Below are positions 57,967 to 64,000 of a stretch of DNA of 64,000 nucleotides, one piece after another (the first letter of the stretch is position 1; each line of letters opens with the position of its first letter). The notes under the pieces are model-generated. The model was not told the origin of the DNA and did no database searches. It worked only from the letters and a program-made list of their open reading frames with translations. Where the stretch lies: positions 42,133 through 106,132 of the forward strand of contig NZ_QSTA01000005.1 in NCBI RefSeq assembly GCF_003438075.1, read 5' to 3'. The translations under genes and the position numbers were made by a program. Origin of the DNA: Eubacterium sp. OM08-24. Its GTDB lineage: Bacteria > Bacillota > Clostridia > Oscillospirales > Acutalibacteraceae.

Positions 57967-60180
57967 TTATGCGATATAAATCTGTAATGCGGTTGCGTCA
58001 AGAATATCAAGGTTGCCGTCGCCGTCCATATCGGCAGCGTCAAACCAAGCCTTGTTTGTAACATCAATAAGCGGATTTTTATCGCCGTTTGAAATGTGAA
58101 CCTGTAAGTGTGTAACATCGTTTACATCTACAACACCGTTGCGGTTTACATCGCCCTTGAGGATAGTTTCCTGCTCGCCGCCGTCCGAAATATAGAATGA
58201 CTTTGTGCTTTCAGCTATACAGCCGTCTGAATCAACAGCCTTTACTGACAATGTGTATGTGCCTGCATTATTTGCTGTAAAATTGTATGTATTGTCAGAT
58301 GAAGTCTTTACAGTTGCGCCGTTTACCGCAAACTCGTAAGTAACATTGCCATGGTTGTTGTACGGCTCTGCTTTAAGCTCAAGTGCTGTGCCGACAGGCT
58401 GAGATGAGCTCTTGTCTGCGCCAAAGTTTACTTCAAACTCTGCCTCCTGAACCTGTGTATCAGGGAGGAGCTTGCCAAGTCTTGCAAGCGGAACTGTAAT
58501 GTTGTCTATATCCTCTTTTTCGTGTGAAGTAGAAGGATCGTAGCTGTATTCAACATCTGCAACATCAAGCATTGAGGGGTCGTGTGGAAGTGTATCCATA
58601 CCCGAAGTACCGTATGTGAGAATCTGCATTGCGCCTATGCCCTGAGTTTCTACATAATTTCTGTCGATACCGAGTGCAGAGTAAGGAATAGCAACCTCGT
58701 AAACATAACCGTAGTTTTTCTTGTAGCCGAGCTTAAAGAAATCAACCCAATTTGAGTTAGGGTCAGTGTTGTCGCCTAAAGTTCTGCCGTCCTTTACTTC
58801 TCTTACACCGTAGAGAGTTTCGCTCTTTGAGCCGTTTGCAAATTTAATTTTGAATCCGTTCCGGTTATCCTGTGCCTGATAGTTTGTTACGCCAATCGGA
58901 ACTCTTGTATCATAATCAAACAGGTATGTTCCGTCCGTATCCTGAACATCAGCCTTGAAGATTGATGCGCCGCCGTTTGAATTGTTTGAATCGAAAGCAA
59001 CAAGTGTGTCAATGTGAGTTGTAAAGCCTACACCGCCATTTCTGGCAACGCCGCCGTCACACCCCCATACAAACGGATTTGTGTAAACAGAGCCGTCTTT
59101 GTTTGTGCCTACTGCCTTGCCTGTTGCCTGCTTGCTTGGGTCTATTGAAAGTGCAATATACATTGGAATACTGTTTCTCCAAGGGCGAGCCTCATTTGAT
59201 GCCGCAAAATTATCGCTCGGAGAAGTAATGTATGTTGTATTTGCCATTTCCCACATAAAGTAGAGGTTTTCATCGTCCCATGCGCCATAGAGAGCGTATG
59301 CGTCCCACGGCTGCTCATGCATTGAAGATGGCATATATACTCGGGGGTCATCGTTTGCTGTACCCTGAGCAATAATCATTGAGCTGTCCCAATCGCTTAC
59401 ATCGCCGTCAACAGAAATTGTCTTGTATTTACCCAGCTGCATATTCGGGTTTGTTCCGTAATAGCCGCTTTCGGGAGCTGTTGTGTGTCCGTCCGAGTCA
59501 GCAGAAAAAGTTGTTTTGCCTGCTGTAAATGTTTTGTTGTAAGTGAAAGTCTGTGTGGTTTCAACACCGTCATCGCCTGTTGCTGTAAGCACAAGAGTAA
59601 TTTCGCTGTTACCGATTTTACCCTCGCCTATTTCAATAATTGTGCCGTCGGTATAAGATTTTTTTGCCGAACCGTCAACAGAATAGTATCCTACTGAGGC
59701 ATTTTTTAGTCCGAGCTGAACCTGCAAAAATTCTGATGAAAAGTTTGTACCGGAGGCTGTGTAAGCAATTCCGTATCCATGAGAATCAGGCTTGCCGTAA
59801 TCTACCCACTGCTTTGCGGCTGTGAGGAGTTTGCACTGACCTGCCTTTAAAGAAAGTCCGCTTGCCTTTGGATACTGCTCCTTGCCCTCGTCCTTTTCTT
59901 TGCCGTTATTAAAAATAATGCTTTCTGATTTATATGCTGAAGTAAAGCTTGCCTTGTAAAGTCCGTCATCAGTTGCGCTCATCGGCTGACCCGGCCATTT
60001 GGCATTCTCTTTTGTACCATAGGCATAAATATAAACATTTTCCCAATTAAAAACCGAATTATCAAAATATACCTCTGAGCCGTCTGCTGCGGCAGCCGCC
60101 GAAACAGCTGTTATCACCATGGCAGACATAATGATAGCTGCACTAAGCAACAAACTTATAATTTTTTTGCTTGTTTTCAT
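57967..60180 (-). CDS. Secreted starch-binding protein: CBM26-like, CBM9-like and dockerin modules
   Basis: 737 residues from ATG 60180 (AGGAG 9 bases upstream). A signal peptide ends near residue 32. A CBM26-like starch-binding module lies at about 36-130 (VYFDNSVFNWENVYIYAYG, WPGQPM, SIIFNNGK). A linker with a small beta domain follows. A CBM9/DOMON-like domain is at about 255-540 (ISVDGDVSDWDSS, LYFMWEMA), then a PKD/Ig-like domain at about 575-660. The type I dockerin at about 675-737 has calcium loops DVNRNGVVDVNDVTHLQ and DMDGDGNLDILDATALQ. No catalytic glycosidase domain is seen. It would bind starch and attach to a cohesin scaffold, like the starch adherence proteins of R. bromii. Confidence 0.9.
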   Translation of the reverse strand: MKTSKKIISLLLSAAIIMSAMVITAVSAAAAADGSEVYFDNSVFNWENVYIYAYGTKENAKWPGQPMSATDDGLYKASFTSAYKSESIIFNNGKEKDEGKEQYPKASGLSLKAGQCKLLTAAKQWVDYGKPDSHGYGIAYTASGTNFSSEFLQVQLGLKNASVGYYSVDGSAKKSYTDGTIIEIGEGKIGNSEITLVLTATGDDGVETTQTFTYNKTFTAGKTTFSADSDGHTTAPESGYYGTNPNMQLGKYKTISVDGDVSDWDSSMIIAQGTANDDPRVYMPSSMHEQPWDAYALYGAWDDENLYFMWEMANTTYITSPSDNFAASNEARPWRNSIPMYIALSIDPSKQATGKAVGTNKDGSVYTNPFVWGCDGGVARNGGVGFTTHIDTLVAFDSNNSNGGASIFKADVQDTDGTYLFDYDTRVPIGVTNYQAQDNRNGFKIKFANGSKSETLYGVREVKDGRTLGDNTDPNSNWVDFFKLGYKKNYGYVYEVAIPYSALGIDRNYVETQGIGAMQILTYGTSGMDTLPHDPSMLDVADVEYSYDPSTSHEKEDIDNITVPLARLGKLLPDTQVQEAEFEVNFGADKSSSQPVGTALELKAEPYNNHGNVTYEFAVNGATVKTSSDNTYNFTANNAGTYTLSVKAVDSDGCIAESTKSFYISDGGEQETILKGDVNRNGVVDVNDVTHLQVHISNGDKNPLIDVTNKAWFDAADMDGDGNLDILDATALQIYIA

Positions 60181-60214
60181 AAAAATCAACTCCTAAATTC
60201 AAACTTTATTTAAA

Positions 60215-60243
60215 ATTATATCATTGCCTAATTTTATTTACAA
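60215..60243 (-). promoter_or_regulatory. Promoter of the CBM26-dockerin gene
   Basis: Minus strand TTGTAA, 17-base spacer, TATAAT, 35 bases before the ATG. Confidence 0.78.
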
Positions 60244-60300
60244 CAATAAAAAACAATTTTGTTTACTTGACCAAAGGGTATAAATGATTTTTGAACAAAA

Positions 60301-60345
60301 AAGCAAGGCATATGACTTATTGTATAAATCATATACCTATATTTT
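60301..60345 (-). terminator. Probable terminator of the MATE gene
   Basis: Minus strand GGTATATGA pairs with TCATATGCC (one mismatch), then TTGCTTTTTTG. AT-rich stem, moderate strength. Confidence 0.55.
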
Positions 60346-60371
60346 ATATAATATTTTTATTACTTATATAG

Positions 60372-61709
60372 CTATCCTTTATATATGCGTTTCCACTTGC
60401 CTGTTCTGTACTCCAAAAAGGATATAACCCAATTTGAAAACCAACCGATCGGCACTGCAATCCATACCATTTGCAAGCCGAAAATCGGTGCAAATGCCAT
60501 TGCAACAAATACTCGGATAAACAGATTCACAAAATTTGCGACTGTAAACATTTTCATATCTCCAGCACCTCGCAAAAGTCCGTCAACTGCCATTTTAAAG
60601 CCGATAAAGCAGAAAAACCAGCCCATAAAGCTGAGGTAACCGCAGCCTGTATTCATTGCGGTTATTGTGCCGTCATCACCAAGGAACATTGACACAATCT
60701 GACTGTTAAACGGCTCTATAAGGATAATGAGCAAGAGAGAAAAAGCAACTACAAGAATATTAGCGGCGTGGTAACCCTCAATAACTCGCTTTTCATTTTT
60801 TGCGCCCAAATTCTGCGCCGTATAGGAAGACACCGCATTGTTTATGCTGTTAAAAGGCACAATGCAAAGAGACTCCACACGAATTGCGGCGGAATATCCT
60901 GCCAACGCCTCTGAACCAAAGCCGTTTACAACCGACTGCACAAGCATCATTCCGATAGATACCGTTGACTGCTGTATGATTGACGGGAACGCAATTTTTG
61001 CCATTGGCAAAAGCTCGCTTTTTTCAAAATATTTTGCATGACCAATGTTCAGCTTTTTAAATTCCCATACAAGTACGGCAAACGAAAGCACAACAGAAAC
61101 ACCCTGCGCAATAAGCGTTGCCCACGCAACTCCCGTCACTCCCATATCAAAATTTATGACGAGCAAGAGATCAAGCGCAACATTGAACACAGATGAAAAA
61201 ATCAAGAAATACAGAGGTATTTTTGATTTTCCGAGCGCATTAAACATTGCCGACAGCACATTATACATAAATAGAAACGGCAAGCCTGCAAAATAGATAT
61301 TCAGATAATCTACCGCCATATCGAGCACATCAGGCGGAGTGTTGAGCGCCATAAGAATAAGTCGGCTTAACACAAGCCCTATAATTCCGAGAAAAATACT
61401 CAGCGCCGTAAATGCGATGAGAGCGGTATAAACGGCTGTTTTTGTCTTTTTGTAATCCTTTGCGCCAAAATATCGGCTGACTATTACAGACGCACCGATT
61501 CCGCCTCCTATTGCCACGCAAATAAATATATTTGTAAGCGAATATGACGCACCAACCGCCGCCAAGGCTTTTTCGCTTACAAACCGCCCCACAATAGCCG
61601 AATCCGCCATTGTATATGTTTGCTGAAAAATATTGCCTATAATAATCGGCAACGCAAACACAAAAAGCGCATACATCGGCTTTTTCTTAACCAAATAATC
61701 GTTATCCAC
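60372..61709 (-). CDS. MATE-family efflux transporter
   Basis: Multidrug/metabolite exporter of the inner membrane, driven by an ion gradient. About 445 residues, twelve membrane segments. Family features: FALPIIIGNIFQQTYTMADSAIVGRFV (split blocks), GGGIGASVIVSRYFGA and GFGSEALAGYSAAIRVES. The start is set at GTG 61709 because AGGTGA ends 5 bases before it; an earlier GTG at 61718 overlaps that site. Substrate unknown. Monocistronic. Confidence 0.9.
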   Translation of the reverse strand: MDNDYLVKKKPMYALFVFALPIIIGNIFQQTYTMADSAIVGRFVSEKALAAVGASYSLTNIFICVAIGGGIGASVIVSRYFGAKDYKKTKTAVYTALIAFTALSIFLGIIGLVLSRLILMALNTPPDVLDMAVDYLNIYFAGLPFLFMYNVLSAMFNALGKSKIPLYFLIFSSVFNVALDLLLVINFDMGVTGVAWATLIAQGVSVVLSFAVLVWEFKKLNIGHAKYFEKSELLPMAKIAFPSIIQQSTVSIGMMLVQSVVNGFGSEALAGYSAAIRVESLCIVPFNSINNAVSSYTAQNLGAKNEKRVIEGYHAANILVVAFSLLLIILIEPFNSQIVSMFLGDDGTITAMNTGCGYLSFMGWFFCFIGFKMAVDGLLRGAGDMKMFTVANFVNLFIRVFVAMAFAPIFGLQMVWIAVPIGWFSNWVISFLEYRTGKWKRIYKG

Positions 61710-62106
61710 ATAAATCACCTATCCGCAGATATTATAACATAATCTGCCGGAAAAAGGAATAAATGAATTGCGCCTTAACGCATAAGTTGTGTTTATTTGC
61801 GGCAACAAAAGGAAGTATCATTGTTAAATATTTATCGTTAAAACTTTGTCAATTTGCACAAAGGATTGTTAAGTATTTGTCAATAGTTTAGTTAATATTT
61901 TAACATAATTTTTGTGCTTTTTGCTTAATCTTGATAATATTTTTTATTTACTCATACAAAATTAGCAAAAAGCCATTGTGTATTTAAACAAAGATTTTTT
62001 TAAACTTCTGTTATTTTACCTCTATACCTCGGCATAAACTTGTTGTATAATATAGCCAAAGCAAACAAGAAATTGCTTAGTGTTTTTATTGAAAGGAATG
62101 ACTTTT
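61710..62106. other. AT-rich divergent intergenic region
   Basis: Contains a minus-strand TATAAT at 61731-61736 for the MATE gene and a plus-strand TATAAT at 62046-62051 for the phosphotransferase gene. Neither has a convincing -35. No repeat, RNA gene or ORF was recognised in the remainder. Confidence 0.5.
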
Positions 62107-62856
62107 ATGAAATTTGAAACAATTCTTGCCGAAAGAAAGAATAAGGCTATATATAAAGATGGCGATAAGACCATTAAGGTTTTTGACGAATCTTTCCCAA
62201 AATCAGATATACTCAACGAGGCACTCAATCAGGCCCGTGTAGAGGAAACAGGATTAAACATTCCGTCATTACAGGAAGTTACAAAGATTGACGGCAAGTG
62301 GGCAATTATTACCGACTATATTGAGGGCAAAACACTTGCTCAGCTTATGGAAGAAAATCCCGACAAGCTCGACGAATATCTTGAGTTATTCGTAAATCTT
62401 CAGATCGAGGTTCTCTCAAAGAAAGCTCCTTTGCTCAACAAGCTAAAAGATAAAATGCTCCGCAAGATTTCAGAAACAGGTCTTGACGCAACAACAAGAT
62501 ATGAGCTTTCTACACGCTTAAACGGTATGCCTAAGCATACAAAGGTTTGCCACGGCGACTTTAACCCAAGTAATATTATCATTACTGCTGACGGCACACC
62601 GTATATTCTCGACTGGTCGCACGCAACTCAGGGCAACGGCTCTGCTGATGCTGCAAGAACATATCTTTTATTCAAGCTCAACAAACAAGACGATCTTGCT
62701 GAAAAATACTTAAAGCTCTTCTGCGATAAGACAGATACAGCTCGTCAGTATGTTCAGGAATGGCTGCCAATTGTAGCCGCTTCTCAGTCTGTTAAGGGCA
62801 AAGAAGAAGAGCGTGAATTTTTACTCTCATGGGTAAATGTTTGCGATTACCAGTAA
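62107..62856 (+). CDS. APH-type phosphotransferase (kinase-fold) protein
   Basis: 249 residues from ATG 62107; AAAGGA is 10 bases upstream and only 1 base from the earlier ATG at 62098. Small kinase-like fold: N-lobe FETILAERKNKAIYKDGDKTIKVFDE, hinge ITDYIEGKTL, catalytic Brenner motif VCHGDFNPSNIII and metal-binding LDWSHA. Such proteins phosphorylate small molecules (choline, sugars, aminoglycosides). Nothing identifies the substrate, and antibiotic resistance should not be assumed. Monocistronic. Confidence 0.87.
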   Translation: MKFETILAERKNKAIYKDGDKTIKVFDESFPKSDILNEALNQARVEETGLNIPSLQEVTKIDGKWAIITDYIEGKTLAQLMEENPDKLDEYLELFVNLQIEVLSKKAPLLNKLKDKMLRKISETGLDATTRYELSTRLNGMPKHTKVCHGDFNPSNIIITADGTPYILDWSHATQGNGSADAARTYLLFKLNKQDDLAEKYLKLFCDKTDTARQYVQEWLPIVAASQSVKGKEEEREFLLSWVNVCDYQ

Positions 62857-62925
62857 TTTTTAAATTCATAAGTTTTAAACTCCTTTAATTAGTTCTCCTT
62901 ACTTTCTAATTCCCGAATAAAAAAT

Positions 62926-62961
62926 GCTCCTGTTCATAAAATAGAACAGGAGTATTTTTTT
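62926..62961 (+). terminator. Terminator fused to the tspO ribosome site
   Basis: CTCCTGTTC/GAACAGGAG stem, 8-base loop, then ATTTTTTT running directly into GAGGTGA, the ribosome site of the next gene. Confidence 0.88.
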
Positions 62962-62973
62962 GAGGTGATAAAT

Positions 62974-63450
62974 ATGTCAAGCGTACACAAAGTAAATTAC
63001 AAGCAGCTTGCAATAAGCCTTGCAATCAGTCTTGGAATAGGTGTATTGTCGGGAATAATTACAATGGTGGGAATGGACGATTTTAAAAGTGCAAACAAAC
63101 CGCCGCTCACCCCACCCGACTACCTCTTTCCTATTGTGTGGACAATACTTTTTATTCTTATGGGAATATCAGCATATATTATATATCGAAGTGACGCACT
63201 TGAAAAGAGCAATGCGCTTATAGTATATGGCATACAGCTGCTTGTAAATTTTTTCTGGCCGATATTTTTCTTTAATATGAGCGCCTATTTATTTTCATTT
63301 ATATGGATAATTATTTTGTGGCTGCTGATTATCCTTATGATAAAAATGTTTTATCCGATAAGCAAAACAGCCGCATTGCTGCAAATACCGTATTTAATAT
63401 GGGTAACCTTCGCAGCATATCTCAACTTCGGAGTTTTTCTGCTTAATTAA
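62974..63450 (+). CDS. TspO/MBR-family membrane protein
   Basis: 158 residues from ATG 62974 (GAGGTGA 5 bases upstream; an in-frame GTG inside that site is rejected). Five membrane helices. Signature: NKPPLTPPDYLFPIVWTILF and MGISAYIIY, then LLVNFFWPIFFF. TspO proteins bind porphyrins, cholesterol-like or other hydrophobic ligands and may act in stress or tetrapyrrole handling. Because the terminator of the preceding gene touches its ribosome site, either readthrough or an unseen promoter must drive it. Confidence 0.93.
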   Translation: MSSVHKVNYKQLAISLAISLGIGVLSGIITMVGMDDFKSANKPPLTPPDYLFPIVWTILFILMGISAYIIYRSDALEKSNALIVYGIQLLVNFFWPIFFFNMSAYLFSFIWIIILWLLIILMIKMFYPISKTAALLQIPYLIWVTFAAYLNFGVFLLN

Positions 63451-63477
63451 TGTGTGCGGCTGTATAAGGATTAAATT

Positions 63478-63669
63478 ATGGAACAGCGTATAAAATTGAT
63501 CTGGCAAAATAGCAAGAAAAGTAACAGAATATTCATCCAAAATAATGAATTGCAAGGGCAAAAAATGCACGCAAATGCTTATAGTATCAATTTATATTGG
63601 CTCTATACTAAATGTTGGGGTAAGGAAAGAGCCTACAAAATTAATTTAAAAAATTTTCAAAAAAAGTAG
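63478..63669 (+). pseudogene. Small ORF cut by IS insertion
   Basis: ATG 63478 behind AAGGAT, starting 28 bases after tspO. Forty host-encoded codons (MEQRIKLIWQNSKKSNRIFI, then QNNELQGQKMHANAYSINLY) run into the IS left end at 63599, and the frame stops at 63667-63669 inside the IS. The protein is not recognised. It is probably the 5' part of a gene disrupted by the IS, with the remainder beyond the right edge. Confidence 0.45.
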
Positions 63670-64000
63670 AGCATATTTTCCGAAAATCCGTTAAAATGGA
63701 ATTGTCAAGAAACCAGAACGGAGGAATAAATATGCTCTACAAATATTTTACAGAAAAACTCACAGGATTGCAAGGGCTTTCAATAGAAAAAGTTGAAGAA
63801 AATCACAACACTATTCACATACATTGCAAACTTGAGCGTAAGAAACACAAATGTCCTTGCTGTGGCAAACTGACAAACACAATACACGACTATCGTGAGC
63901 AGGTTATCAAGGATATTCCTGCCTTTGGCAAGTATGTTTTCATTCATATTAAAAAAAGAAGATATCTCTGTACTTGCGGTAAAAGGTTTGCCGAAAAGAA
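63599..64000 (+). mobile_element. ISL3-family insertion sequence, left part
   Basis: The terminal repeat GGCTCTATACTAAATGTTGG begins at 63599, with a subterminal AGAGCC at 63628-63633 able to pair with GGCTCT. The transposase gene starts at 63732. The right half lies outside the window. Ends of the same type occur at 54543, 54673 and 15386. Confidence 0.88.
63732..64000 (+). CDS. ISL3-family transposase, N-terminal part
   Basis: The first 89 codons are visible, from ATG 63732 behind ACGGAGG, up to the window edge. An N-terminal zinc-binding region comes first, CPCCGKLTNTIHDYREQ and then YLCTCGKRFAEK, the pattern of ISL3-family (DDE) transposases. The catalytic DDE core is not in view. A lone T-A-T-TTT-rich leader separates it from the terminal repeat. 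Confidence 0.92.
   Translation, partial: MLYKYFTEKLTGLQGLSIEKVEENHNTIHIHCKLERKKHKCPCCGKLTNTIHDYREQVIKDIPAFGKYVFIHIKKRRYLCTCGKRFAEK

Noticed and set aside
62107..62856. Aminoglycoside-resistance kinase
   Set aside because: Only the general kinase-fold motifs are present; nothing points to an antibiotic substrate.
1..64000. tRNA, rRNA, CRISPR array, prophage or complete defence system
   Set aside because: Intergenic regions were read on both strands and none of these was recognised; small or unusual RNA genes could still be missed without a model search.

Overview
The window looks like chromosomal DNA of a moderately AT-rich, spore-forming, Gram-positive anaerobe of the Ruminococcaceae (Clostridia). 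The evidence is the sporulation genes spoIIE, spoIIID and a PdaB-like deacetylase, the ctsR-mcsA-mcsB-clpC heat-shock operon, a T-box leader, several lipoproteins with Cys-type signal peptides, and two secreted proteins ending in type I dockerins. One dockerin protein starts with a starch-binding (CBM26-like) module, and there is also a GH13 amylase lipoprotein and a maltodextrin-type ABC system. That combination recalls Ruminococcus bromii and its amylosome. The species call is an inference; no 16S rRNA or other marker is present.

Layout. 1-6700 (minus): a consensus promoter and a Trp T-box leader drive trpE-G-D-C-B-A, with a sirtuin gene attached at the end; trpF is missing. 6700-13030 (minus): GH13 amylase, then malE-malF-malG transporter genes without an ATPase gene. 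13340-23550: a stand-alone MurE, a VanW/Smr/cupin group, a glycolipid-type glycosyltransferase with a lipoprotein serpin, spoIIE, and an orphan RelB antitoxin. 23640-28280: the CtsR regulon operon with three CtsR boxes at its promoter. 28300-36350: a DUF1858 protein, trmK-nif3, then trmB, an FG-GAP-like lipoprotein, a two-component system, a DUF1385 protein and prmC. 36380-43150: recA-recX-rimO, pgsA-cysE-cysS and a polysaccharide deacetylase. 43290-48010: a gene remnant, a DegT aminotransferase, spoIIID, a transglutaminase-dockerin protein and a DUF624 membrane protein. 48260-51600: a second sugar ABC system, again without ATPase. 51680-64000: class III fructose bisphosphatase, hemolysin III, an oxidoreductase, mgtE with an unusual leader, the CBM26-dockerin protein, MATE, a phosphotransferase, TspO and the left end of an ISL3-family IS.

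The unifying physiology is extracellular alpha-glucan use. Dockerin proteins would bind starch or process surface proteins, the amylase lipoprotein trims oligosaccharides at the membrane, and two binding-protein/permease sets import them, presumably powered by a shared ATPase encoded elsewhere. Both ABC operons carry a hairpin between the binding-protein gene and the first permease gene.

No CRISPR array, prophage, rRNA, tRNA or complete defence system is visible. The least explained signals are non-coding: two copies of an intergenic repeat with terminal inverted repeats, scattered ISL3-type ends (one pair forming a 131-bp MITE that carries a terminator), interleaved inverted repeats between malE and malF, a two-part mini-ORF leader upstream of mgtE, 10-bp tandem repeats between the antitoxin gene and ctsR, and a small peptide gene with an in-frame amber codon.
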